From NCBI RefSeq assembly GCF_004361855.1, contig NZ_SNWQ01000010.1:124001-188000 (forward strand): a stretch of DNA of 64,000 bases. Direction: 5' to 3'. A program made the position numbers and the translations under genes. Numbering within the stretch: position 1 is the stretch's first letter; the number at the start of each line of letters is the position of its first letter. The stretch comes from Kribbella caucasensis (lineage in GTDB: Bacteria > Actinomycetota > Actinomycetes > Propionibacteriales > Kribbellaceae). The notes beneath the pieces are model-generated. The model was not told the DNA's origin, ran no database searches, and was given only the letters and a program-made list of their open reading frames with translations. This document shows positions 17,162 through 25,559 of this stretch, piece by piece.

Positions 17162-18964
17162 TCAGCAGCAGCAGCAGGGCGCGGCCGCGGCCGGCGATCC
17201 TCCGGCGGCCAGCGGGGTGTTCTCGACGATCCGGACTACCAGTGACTTCGAGGGGATGTTGCGCCAGTCCCGCAGGGACAACATGTACATCCCTGGCGGG
17301 AGAATCCCCCTGTTGGCCTCAATAGAGAGGTTCTTCGTTCCCCAGGTGGCCGTAGCCGTCACCGGTACGTCGACTGCGCGCTGGTTCGGATCCGACGAAT
17401 GGGTGACGGACGTGAGCCGCTGCAGCATGGCACCTGTCACCGACGCGGGACCGCTGAAGTTCACCGGATAGGTACCGCCGAGCTTCAGCGTGGGAGCGAG
17501 GTTCGTGATCGTCGGACGAGAGACGCCTGCCTGCAGGTACCAGGGTTTGTAGACCTCGAAGCGTGTCTCGACCGAGCCCGCGACCGCGGTCGTGCCCATG
17601 GTGAGGACGGAGCCGTCGAGCAGCAGCATGCACGAGCTGTGGTACATGCGAGGCACGGTCGGACTGGCGGCTTGTTCCCAGGCCGTGGCGCCGTAGGGAA
17701 GGCGCGCTGCCTGCAAGCGCGGCTTGGTGTTGTGATCGGCGCCGCCGGCAACGAAGGCCGACCGGTCGGGGAGCACGGTCGCGCAGCTGTGCATGGCCGC
17801 GAACCCCAGGTATGGGCCGTTGGTGAACTTGTGTGTCGCCGCATTCAGGTCGACAGTCGCCGTGGTGCCGGTGGTGCCAGCTGCGCATCCGCCACCGATC
17901 ACCATGACCTTCTGGGTCTGGGCGGGGTAGAGCAGCAGCGTGCTGGCCTGATCTCTGCAGTCTGGGTAGAGCAGACCGGGAATCGGATACCAGGCGTTGT
18001 TCGTCCAGTTCCAGCATCCAGGTGATGCGCCCGCGCGTCCGCCCATGTTGGCGCCGAAGTAGCAGAGTGTGCCGTTCTTCCTGAGTACCATCCCGGCGTA
18101 CAGCGGGAAGATCCGGGTGCCGGGAAGCTTGGTCCACGCGCCTGTTGCGGCGTTGTAGGTCTCGTTGGTGGAGGTCACCTTGCCGGCTGCGTCGAGGCCG
18201 CTGACGACGACGGGATTGCCGACGGCGTTGACCGGCCCGTTCGGGTACCAGCGCGCGACGTTCATCAGCCCCGTGGGTGTGAATGTCCCGGTGACGTCAT
18301 CGAACGCGTAGGACTCGCGAATCCCCGTGTAGTACAGATCGCTCGTCGCATAGTGACCGGTGCCGCCGAAGAACAGCACCCGGCCATCAGGAAGGTGTGA
18401 GTGACCCGAGCAGAACAGATCGACGTTTGCCGGCATGGGGATCTCCCTGGGACAGGTCCCGGGTGTCGTGGGGTCCCACAGCCAGGTCTTGAAGACCTTC
18501 TGATCGAAGAAGGTTCTGTTGTACCCCGATCCGGCCGTCATCAGCACCTTGCCGGACTTCGTCATGCTGGCGTGGATCGGATTGACCTTGTAGTTGCCGA
18601 CGGTGCAGTCTGCGACGACCGACCAGGATCCAGCGTCCGCAGCAGCCGCGGCTCCCGCAAGCTGCCGTGCCGCGCGTACCGGCTGTTTCTCGGCGTCGGT
18701 GTAGACGTGATCAGGCGAATAGGCACCGTTCGGGTCCGTCAACATCCGACTGATGCACGCACCGAGCTCATCGGCCGGAGCCGTGTTGCAGGTAACGCCC
18801 TTCTTCGTCACCGAAGGCGCCGGCGGTGAAGGTGCGACGGCCTTCTCCACGGAGCTGGCTGTCGAGGCGTTGATCATCGAGCCGAAGACGGCGAAGACAG
18901 CAACGAGCGCGATCGCCCATCCATGGTTGCGCGCCCGCAGGCAGGCAGTCACTGCGTTGTTCAT
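17162..18964 (-). CDS. Secreted copper radical oxidase (galactose oxidase / GlxA-like, AA5 type)
   Basis: A 600-aa Kelch-propeller oxidase that should oxidise an alcohol or aldehyde with O2, giving H2O2 outside the cell or on its surface. An N-terminal hydrophobic segment (residues 16-34) is a signal peptide or anchor. All active-site residues of the family are visible: Cys185 (FCSGH) and Tyr240 (RWYPNGP) for the thioether radical site, Tyr441-His442 (MYHSS) and His522 (VTHSS) for copper. The DUF1929-type C-terminal domain follows. Unusually, the protein ends PCCCC: four TGC codons run into the TGA stop. Glycan oxidation is a likely role, based on relatives. ATG 18964 follows a GGGGG stretch. 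Confidence 0.88.
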   Translation of the reverse strand: MNNAVTACLRARNHGWAIALVAVFAVFGSMINASTASSVEKAVAPSPPAPSVTKKGVTCNTAPADELGACISRMLTDPNGAYSPDHVYTDAEKQPVRAARQLAGAAAAADAGSWSVVADCTVGNYKVNPIHASMTKSGKVLMTAGSGYNRTFFDQKVFKTWLWDPTTPGTCPREIPMPANVDLFCSGHSHLPDGRVLFFGGTGHYATSDLYYTGIRESYAFDDVTGTFTPTGLMNVARWYPNGPVNAVGNPVVVSGLDAAGKVTSTNETYNAATGAWTKLPGTRIFPLYAGMVLRKNGTLCYFGANMGGRAGASPGCWNWTNNAWYPIPGLLYPDCRDQASTLLLYPAQTQKVMVIGGGCAAGTTGTTATVDLNAATHKFTNGPYLGFAAMHSCATVLPDRSAFVAGGADHNTKPRLQAARLPYGATAWEQAASPTVPRMYHSSCMLLLDGSVLTMGTTAVAGSVETRFEVYKPWYLQAGVSRPTITNLAPTLKLGGTYPVNFSGPASVTGAMLQRLTSVTHSSDPNQRAVDVPVTATATWGTKNLSIEANRGILPPGMYMLSLRDWRNIPSKSLVVRIVENTPLAAGGSPAAAAPCCCC

Positions 18965-19207
18965 TTGGATCCCCCACTTGCACCTTGGCCGAGAACACGG
19001 CTGCCAAGCTCGATGCAGGCGACGCACGGAAAGTTGCGGCGATCACGTGAACCGCGCAGGTGGGGGTCTCTTGTCTTGCAAGTCGAGGATTCGGAGGGAA
19101 CTGCCCCGGGTTCAGTTGACCGGCGGAGCGTGGTGGTTCAGGCCGCGAGTACGACCGGTTGATCCGCCGTCCGGTTCCTGGCGGCAACGTTCACCAGGAC
19201 GAGATGT

Positions 19208-19371
19208 TCAGGCGCCGGGCGCGGTCGGCCAGCCGGCGTGCTCCACGGCCCAGGCCAGGACGTCGTCGGCGACCTCCTCCCACCCCTTCTGCGCGGGCAG
19301 CAGGTGCGGCATGCCTTCGTACTCCTTGATCTCGGTGATGATCTTCGGCGACTTGTAGTGCTTGGCGTTGG
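19208..19371 (-). pseudogene. 3' end of an alpha/beta-hydrolase (beheaded)
   Basis: The minus frame encodes SSNAKHYKSPKIITEIKEYE, then GMPHLLPAQKGWEEVADDV and DVLAWAVEHAGW, ending in TGA at 19208-19210. This is the typical end of an alpha/beta-hydrolase, with the catalytic His in MPHLL. Homology stops abruptly near 19371, where an unrelated hydrolase fragment begins on the other strand. The N-terminal 200 or so residues, including the nucleophile, are absent. Confidence 0.7.
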
Positions 19372-19872
19372 ACGAACGCGGCCACCGGAGTCCCGAACGT
19401 CAAGGCGCTCGTCTACGTCAACGCGTTCGCGCTCGACGAGGGCGAGACGCCTCTCCAGGCCGTGGGGCCGGACTCCGCGCTCTCGGTCCCGGATCCGACG
19501 ACGGTGTTCGACTTGGTTCCGGCCGGTCCACCGACGGCAACCACTGATCTCTACCTCAAGACGTCGACCGTCTTCACGTCGTTCGCGACCGGCTTGGACG
19601 CCGACGACAAGGCAATGGTGTATGCGACCCAGCGACCGGGGGCGTTCGGAGGGCTGGCCGAGATGTCCGGTATCCCGGCCTGGCGGACGATCCCGTCCTG
19701 GTACGTGATCGGCACCGGGGACCAGATCATCCCGCCGGACGTCCAGCGAGCCATGGCCAAGAGGGCCGGCTCCAAGGTCACGGAGTTCGACGAAGGACAC
19801 CTCGGGCTGATGACCGACCCCACGACGACCACGCGGGTCATCGAGCAGGCCGCGAAGGCGAGTGTTCGCTAG
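19372..19872 (+). pseudogene. C-terminal two-thirds of another alpha/beta-hydrolase (beheaded)
   Basis: The plus frame, open from about 19372, gives TNAATGVPNVKALVYVNAFA, DEGETPLQ, PSWYVIGTGDQIIPPDVQRA and FDEGHLGLM. These are a strand after the lost nucleophile elbow, the catalytic-acid loop (GTGDQ) and the catalytic His (EGHLG). A downstream ATG/GTG could start a shorter product, but the nucleophile serine and oxyanion segment are missing, so the gene is broken. It abuts the opposite-strand hydrolase fragment at about 19371. Confidence 0.7.
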
Positions 19873-20068
19873 CAGGGCCGGCTGAGGACGCCGGGATCCG
19901 GCCAGGGCATCGATCCGTAACGGCTCGGTACTGCAGCTTCGGGCCGTGTCGTCACAAAGGGAGTGCCCGTCCGGTCTTTGTCGGTAGAGAACCCGCCTCG
20001 TTCCCAGTGCTCCCAGCGACATCGTCGTGGGCGTGCGACGACCAGGCCTTTACGGAAGGAAGCAACCA

Positions 20069-21019
20069 GTGACCAAGCACATTCTCGAGGCCGCGGCGCA
20101 GGAGATCGCCGACGCGACCGCGAAGCCCCCGTTCCTCTACCAGCTCGGGCCGGACGGAGCCCGGAAGGTCCTCGACGACATCCAGGCCGCCCCGATCGAC
20201 ATGCCCACAGTCGACGAGCGCTGGATCACGGTGCCGGCCGAGGTCGGCGACGTACAAGTCCGGATCGTCAGGCCCGTCGGCGCCGACGGCCTGCTGCCCA
20301 CCATCTTGTACGTCCACGGCGGCGGCTGGATTCTTGGCAACGCGGGAACCCACGACAGGCTCGTGCGCGAACTGGCCGTCGGCGTCAACGCGGCGGTCGT
20401 GTTCGTCGAGTACGACCGCTCACCGGAGGCCCGGTATCCGGTCGCGATCGAGCAGGCCTATGCGACCGCCCGATGGATCACCGACCATGGTCCGACCGAA
20501 GGCCTCGACGCGGGCCGGCTCGCGATCGCGGGCGACTCGGTCGGCGGCAACATGGCCGCGGCGCTGACGATCCTGGCCAAACGACGCGGGGACGTCACCT
20601 TCGTCCACCAGTCGCTGTACTACCCGGTCACCGACGCCGGCCAGGACACCGACAGCTACCGCGAGTTCGCCGACGGCCCGTTCCTGACCGCCAAGGGGAT
20701 GGGCTGGTTCTGGGACGCCTACCTGCCCGACCACGCCAAGCGCGAGGAAGCCACTGCCTCGCCCCTGCGGGCGGACCTCGACGAGCTCGCCGGATTGCCG
20801 GAGGCGTTCATCATCGTCGACGAGAACGACGTACTGCGCGACGAGGGCGAGGCCTACGCCCGCAAGCTCACCGAAGCGGGGGTCCGAACCACCAGCGTCC
20901 GGTACAACGGCATCATCCACGACTTCATGATGCTCAACCCGCTCCGCGAAACCGCCGCGACAACCGGCGCGATGGAACAGGCGATCCACGTCCTCCGCAA
21001 GGCACTCGGTACCAAGTAG
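20069..21019 (+). CDS. Alpha/beta-hydrolase, hormone-sensitive-lipase family esterase
   Basis: A 316-aa cytoplasmic carboxylesterase. It has the oxyanion motif YVHGGGWILG, the nucleophile elbow GDSVGG, the acid in DENDVLRDEGE and the catalytic His in IHDFMML. GTG 20069 is chosen because AAGGAAG lies just upstream and family similarity begins there. Two broken hydrolase genes lie just upstream, but this one is complete. The substrate is not predictable; the family takes short-chain esters. Confidence 0.88.
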   Translation: MTKHILEAAAQEIADATAKPPFLYQLGPDGARKVLDDIQAAPIDMPTVDERWITVPAEVGDVQVRIVRPVGADGLLPTILYVHGGGWILGNAGTHDRLVRELAVGVNAAVVFVEYDRSPEARYPVAIEQAYATARWITDHGPTEGLDAGRLAIAGDSVGGNMAAALTILAKRRGDVTFVHQSLYYPVTDAGQDTDSYREFADGPFLTAKGMGWFWDAYLPDHAKREEATASPLRADLDELAGLPEAFIIVDENDVLRDEGEAYARKLTEAGVRTTSVRYNGIIHDFMMLNPLRETAATTGAMEQAIHVLRKALGTK

Positions 21020-21189
21020 GCACTCGGCCACCGGCACGCGCCGCTCCCGCGGGAATGCTGTCGCATGAGTTTCGTGGCGATGAATGGGCGCGGATTGCGT
21101 AGTCAGGTGTCGCAGATTGCACGACGACGCGGGCCGGTCGTGGCTGGGACGGTGATGTCTCCCGACAAATTCTCAGATGGAGACGTCCT

Positions 21190-23403
21190 GTGGCAACGAT
21201 CCTGGCTCGGCTCGGCCGATTCGCCTTCAAACGCCGTGGTCCGGTGGTACTCGCCTGGCTGGCGATCCTGGCCGGAGCGCTCTTCGCGGGGCTGACGGCG
21301 CCCTCAGTTCCCGATGATGACTTCTCGGTGCCTGGCGTCGAGTCGCAACGGGCGTTCGAACTGATGCAGGAACGGTTTCCCGGCCTCACGGCCGATGCCG
21401 GCGGCGCGACGGTGGTGTTCGTGGCGCCGGAGGGCAAGGAGGTGACCTCGGCGCCGTTCAAGTCGGCGATCGAGTCGGCGGTTCAGCGGCTGGCCGGCGG
21501 TGACCAGGTGGAGATGGTGGCCGACCCGTTTCAGGCCTATGGGGTCAGCAGGGACGGCTCGGCGGCGTACGCGAGTGTGATGTACAACGTGCCTGCCAGC
21601 GGAGTCACCGCTGACAGTCGCGCGCAGCTCAACGCCGCTGCCGATATCGCCAGGGACGCTGGACTGACGGTCGAGGCCGGCGGTTCCGCGATGGAGTCCG
21701 CTGGTGGGGGCGGTACCGCCGAGATCATCGCCATCTCGTTGGCTGCGGTGATCTTGATGATCACCTTCGGGTCGCTGGTGGCCGCGGGGCTGCCGCTGTT
21801 GACCGCTCTGCTCGGGGTTGCGGTGAGCATGCTGTCGACTCTCGCGGTCAGTGATGCGTTCGGCCTGTCGGCGACCACCGGCACGATGGCGATGATGTTG
21901 GGTCTTGCGGTGGGGATCGACTACGCGCTGTTCGTGGTTTCGCGCTACCGCGAGGAACGGCGGCGCGGCCTGCCCGCGGTCGAGGCCATCTCGCTGGCGG
22001 TGGGTACCGCGGGCTCCGCCGTGGCCTTCGCGGGCCTGACCGTGGTGATCGCGCTGGCCGGCCTCGCAGTGGTCGGCATCCCGATGCTGACCAAGATGGG
22101 GCTGGCTGCCGTCGCGGCGGTGGTGGTGGCCGTCCTGGTCGCACTCACCCTCGTGCCGGCGGTCCTCGGGTTCGTTCCCGAGAAGGTGCTGTCTCGCTCT
22201 GCGCGCCGGAGCCAGGCAGCCGGCGCTGGCGAGAAGTCCCTGGGTCGCGGCGGGACCCGGTGGGCACGGTTCGTACTTCGCCGCCCGGTCGCGGTCTTGA
22301 CCCTTGGCGTGGTGGTGCTCGGAGCGCTGGCGATTCCCGTGACCGCACTGCGGCTAGGGATGCCGGGGGATGAGTCCAAGCCGACCTCGGCCACCGAGCG
22401 CCGTGCCTACGACGAGCTGGCCAAGGCCTTCGGACCAGGCTTCAACGGTCCGCTCATGATTGTGGTCGACGCCGGTGACGCGGCCGACCCGAAGCAGGCA
22501 GTCGCCTCGATCGCAGCTGACGTGGCTGGGGTGAATGGTGTGGTTTCGGTCTCGCCTCCGCAGTTCAACGACGCAGGAGACACCGCGTTCTTCGACGCCG
22601 TCCCCTCCACCAGCCCCACCGATGAGGCGACCAAGGATCTGGTACGCGACCTGCGTGATGCGCGATCGCAGTTCACCGAGGGCACGGGTACGACGTTCCA
22701 GGTGACTGGGACCACGGCGATCAACATCGACTTGTCCGCCAAGCTTCAGGGTGCTCTGGTGCCCTACCTGGCCACGGTGGTCGGTCTCGCCGTACTGCTG
22801 TTGCTGGTGGTCTTCCGCTCGATCCTGATTCCGCTCAAGGCAGCCCTGGGGTTCCTGCTCTCGGTGCTGGCCGCCTTGGGTGCGATGGTCCTGGTCTTCC
22901 AGGAGGGATTGGCCGCGAACCTGCTGGGGGTCGAGCAGACCGGTCCGATCATGAGTGCGGTGCCGATCTTCATGATCGGGATCGTGTTCGGGCTGGCGAT
23001 GGACTACGAGGTGTTCCTGGTCTCGCGGATGCGGGAGGCGTACGTCCACGGCGAGGAACCGCGGCAGGCGCTCGAAACCGGGTTCCGGCACAGCGCTCGC
23101 GTCGTGGTCGCGGCCGCCCTGATCATGATGGCCGTCTTCGCCGGGTTCATCTTCGAGCACGACGCCTTCATCAAGATGATCGGCTTCAGCCTCGCTGCCG
23201 CGGTGCTCCTCGACGCGTTCGTGGTCCGGATGGCCATCGTCCCGGCAGTGCTCGCGCTCCTCGGCCACCGGGCCTGGTGGCTTCCGGGCTGGCTCGACAG
23301 AATCGTCCCGCGGGTCGACATCGAGGGCGAGAGCCTGAACCGGGCCCCGCTGGGAGATCAGCCCGCGCGTCCCGAAGAGCCCGTGCCCGCGAGCGCGCCG
23401 TGA
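21190..23403 (+). CDS. MMPL-family RND transporter
   Basis: A 737-aa membrane protein with two repeated halves, each one helix, an extracytoplasmic domain, then five helices, as in MmpL/YdfJ transporters. Motifs include GIDYALFVVSRYREERRRG in the first half and FGLAMDYEVFLVSRMREAY in the second, with the Asp-Tyr pairs that couple proton flow. The GTG start follows GGAGACG. It heads an operon with a histidine kinase and response regulator, which may sense the lipid or drug that it exports. Confidence 0.9.
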   Translation: MATILARLGRFAFKRRGPVVLAWLAILAGALFAGLTAPSVPDDDFSVPGVESQRAFELMQERFPGLTADAGGATVVFVAPEGKEVTSAPFKSAIESAVQRLAGGDQVEMVADPFQAYGVSRDGSAAYASVMYNVPASGVTADSRAQLNAAADIARDAGLTVEAGGSAMESAGGGGTAEIIAISLAAVILMITFGSLVAAGLPLLTALLGVAVSMLSTLAVSDAFGLSATTGTMAMMLGLAVGIDYALFVVSRYREERRRGLPAVEAISLAVGTAGSAVAFAGLTVVIALAGLAVVGIPMLTKMGLAAVAAVVVAVLVALTLVPAVLGFVPEKVLSRSARRSQAAGAGEKSLGRGGTRWARFVLRRPVAVLTLGVVVLGALAIPVTALRLGMPGDESKPTSATERRAYDELAKAFGPGFNGPLMIVVDAGDAADPKQAVASIAADVAGVNGVVSVSPPQFNDAGDTAFFDAVPSTSPTDEATKDLVRDLRDARSQFTEGTGTTFQVTGTTAINIDLSAKLQGALVPYLATVVGLAVLLLLVVFRSILIPLKAALGFLLSVLAALGAMVLVFQEGLAANLLGVEQTGPIMSAVPIFMIGIVFGLAMDYEVFLVSRMREAYVHGEEPRQALETGFRHSARVVVAAALIMMAVFAGFIFEHDAFIKMIGFSLAAAVLLDAFVVRMAIVPAVLALLGHRAWWLPGWLDRIVPRVDIEGESLNRAPLGDQPARPEEPVPASAP

Positions 23404-23463
23404 CGCGTTTCGTCCGGGAGACAATGGACGTCAGCACGGCGTACCCGCAGAGGAAGAGCAGAC

Positions 23464-24675
23464 ATGGTCAGCCTGGACGAGTACACCGAGAGACATCCGC
23501 GGCTGACCGACGTGTTCGTCGTGATTGCGCTGCTCGGTGGCGCGGTACTCGGCGCGAACCTGATCGCCCCCGGCGAAAGTCGTCCGCAAGACGTCTGGGT
23601 CGCCGAGGCGGTGACAGGGCTCGCGTGCCTGGCACTGCTGAAGGCACGCGACAACCCGCGGATGACGGTCATCGTGACCACGGCCTGCGCCGTCGCCACG
23701 GGAAGCCTCGGATTCCTCCTCACCCCGCTCCTGTTGGCACCGGTGATGGTTGCGCTGTACTGGCTGGCCGCCAGCACTGCTTCGCGGACGACCTGGGGGT
23801 ACGGCGGCATCGCGACCGTGCTGGTTGTCGGCACCGCAGTCGGGGTCAACATCGACGGGACGGTGGTGCTGCGCGCGGTAGGGCCCGCCCTGTGGCTGCT
23901 GTTGCCCTTGGCAATGGGTAGTAGGTCCCGGCTGCGTTACGCCTATCTCGACGCAGTCCATGCCCGCGCCGAGCATGCCGAGCGGACCCGCGAGGAAGAG
24001 GCCCGGCTGCGGGTCACCGAGGAGCGGATGCGAATCGCTCGCGATCTCCATGACGTCGTGGCCCACCACATGGCCGTGGTCAATGCTCAGGCCGGCACCG
24101 CGGCCCATCTGTTCGAGACCGACCCAGAACTCTCCAAGAAGATCCTCACCGAACTCCAGGCCACCACGTCGACGGTCATGCTCGAGCTGCACGACACGGT
24201 CGGCGTCCTGCGCCAGACCGGCACCGACGCGGAGAACCTCGAACCGGCGCCGGGGCTGGTCCAGCTCCCGGATCTACTGGAGGTCTGCAGATCGGCAGGC
24301 CTCACCGTCGACGTAGAGATCGAGGGAGAACCCCGAGACCTGCCGCCCGGGGTCGATCTGACGGCCTACCGCATCATCCAAGAGGCCCTCACCAATGCCA
24401 CCAAGTACTCTGCCTCGGCGACTGCGTCCCTGCGCCTCCGGTACAGCAGCACCAGGCTCACCATCACGGTGACCAACGACGTGCGTCCCGACAACGCATC
24501 GGGACCCGGCGATCACGGCTACGGCATCATCGGCATGCGGGAGCGTGCCGCTGCGATCGGAGGAGATCTGCGCGTGAGTGACAGCAGTGATGTCGGATTC
24601 GAGGTCGTGACCACTCTTCCTCTGCATCCCGGCGGGTCCGCGCCACGCGCGCCGGCGTCGCAGGTGGCGTCGTGA
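23464..24675 (+). CDS. Two-component sensor histidine kinase (NarL/DesK class)
   Basis: A 403-aa membrane kinase. Four to five N-terminal helices (residues 18-150) are followed by the HisKA_3 dimerisation motif RIARDLHDVVAHHMAVV with the phospho-accepting His, and the HATPase domain (EALTNATKYS; GHGLRGM-like GYGIIGMRERA). The ligand is unknown. Its stop overlaps the regulator start as GTGA. Located 60 bp after the MMPL gene. Confidence 0.92.
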   Translation: MVSLDEYTERHPRLTDVFVVIALLGGAVLGANLIAPGESRPQDVWVAEAVTGLACLALLKARDNPRMTVIVTTACAVATGSLGFLLTPLLLAPVMVALYWLAASTASRTTWGYGGIATVLVVGTAVGVNIDGTVVLRAVGPALWLLLPLAMGSRSRLRYAYLDAVHARAEHAERTREEEARLRVTEERMRIARDLHDVVAHHMAVVNAQAGTAAHLFETDPELSKKILTELQATTSTVMLELHDTVGVLRQTGTDAENLEPAPGLVQLPDLLEVCRSAGLTVDVEIEGEPRDLPPGVDLTAYRIIQEALTNATKYSASATASLRLRYSSTRLTITVTNDVRPDNASGPGDHGYGIIGMRERAAAIGGDLRVSDSSDVGFEVVTTLPLHPGGSAPRAPASQVAS

Positions 24676-25349
24676 CGATCCGCGTCCTCCTCGCCGACGA
24701 CCAAGCGCTCCTGCGCGGCACCTTCCGGATCCTGATCGATTCCTGCGCGGACCTCGAGGTCGTCGCCGAGGCCGCCGACGGCGCGGAGGCCGTCGACCTC
24801 GCCCGGGTGCATCATCCCGACGTCGTCGTGATGGACGTGCGGATGCCCGGCACCGACGGACTGACCGCCACCGAGACCATCTGCGCCGACCCCGACCTGG
24901 CCGGCACCCGGGTGCTCATCCTCACCACCTTCGAGAACGACGAGCACGTGGCGCGCGCCCTCCGCGCCGGTGCCAGTGGCTTCCTCGGCAAGTACGTCAC
25001 CACCGACGCCCTGCTCGAAGCCATCCGTATCGTCGCCGCCGGCGACAGCCTGCTGTCCCCGGGTGCGACCAAGGCCCTCATCGCCCAGTTCCTCGCCACC
25101 CCGCCGCCCGGCCCGCTGCCCATCACCCCCGGGATCGGCGACCTGACCAACCGCGAGCGCGAGGCCATGATGCTGGCGGCCGATGGCATGTCCAACGGCG
25201 AGATCGCCCGCGAACTCCACCTCAGCGTGCACACAGTCCGCACCCACATCCAGCGGGCCATGAACAGGCTCGGCGCTCGTGACCGGGCCCAACTCGTAGT
25301 CCTGGCCTACAAGAACGGCCTGGTATCGCCGGACCCCGGCACCAGCTGA
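24672..25349 (+). CDS. Two-component response regulator, NarL/LuxR class
   Basis: A 225-aa regulator. The receiver has acidic DD (residues 9-10), phospho-acceptor Asp in VVMDVRMPG and the conserved Thr/Lys (ILTTF, LGKYV). The LuxR helix-turn-helix runs from LTNREREAMMLAADGMSNGEI to the end. It is coupled to the kinase by a four-base overlap and probably controls the MMPL operon. Confidence 0.93.
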   Translation: MTIRVLLADDQALLRGTFRILIDSCADLEVVAEAADGAEAVDLARVHHPDVVVMDVRMPGTDGLTATETICADPDLAGTRVLILTTFENDEHVARALRAGASGFLGKYVTTDALLEAIRIVAAGDSLLSPGATKALIAQFLATPPPGPLPITPGIGDLTNREREAMMLAADGMSNGEIARELHLSVHTVRTHIQRAMNRLGARDRAQLVVLAYKNGLVSPDPGTS

Positions 25350-25387
25350 TCCCGAGCCCCGCACCAACGCAGGACATCCGCCCGGCG

Positions 25388-25486
25388 GAGTCCAAGTCGG
25401 TCTTCACTCTGGCTTGGAGTGAAGTGCGTCGACCAGTTCGGCAGGGTGACAAGAGTCCAAGAAGTGGTCGTCTTCGTCCATTCCAC
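25388..25486 (-). pseudogene. First 33 codons of a lost AraC-family regulator
   Basis: From GTG 25486, preceded by GAGGAAG, the frame reads MEWTKTTTSWTLVTLPNW then STHFTPSQSEDRLGL. The intact AraC gene at 32904 reads MEWTKTTTSWTLVNMPTW then STYFTPSQSERQLGL. Similarity stops abruptly at 25388. Of the eight codons that differ after the start, six change the amino acid, which suggests that the protein is no longer selected. The rest of the gene is gone; the response-regulator gene ends 38 bp away. Confidence 0.75.
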
Positions 25487-25520
25487 TGCTTCCTCGCGGG
25501 GCGCTGGAATGGTCGGTGTG
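25388..25520. promoter_or_regulatory. Left copy of a 133-bp duplicated AraC control module
   Basis: It aligns without gaps to 32806-32938, with 16 mismatches (about 88% identity). Both copies preserve two inverted repeats. One is TCACTC-N7-GAGTGA (25404-25422). The other is CCATTCCA-N19-TGGAATGG (25478-25485 and 25505-25512). The module ends 39 bases before the glycosidase start, so it most likely carries the promoter and AraC operators of the 25.6-32.0 kb operon. Confidence 0.75.
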
Positions 25521-25559
25521 CGCTGTTCATGTACATGAACTCAGCGAAGGGATCCGCCC

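Noticed and set aside
19191..19403. 70-codon minus frame over the hydrolase junction
   Set aside because: It is in a different frame from the recognisable hydrolase tail and is a compositional shadow.
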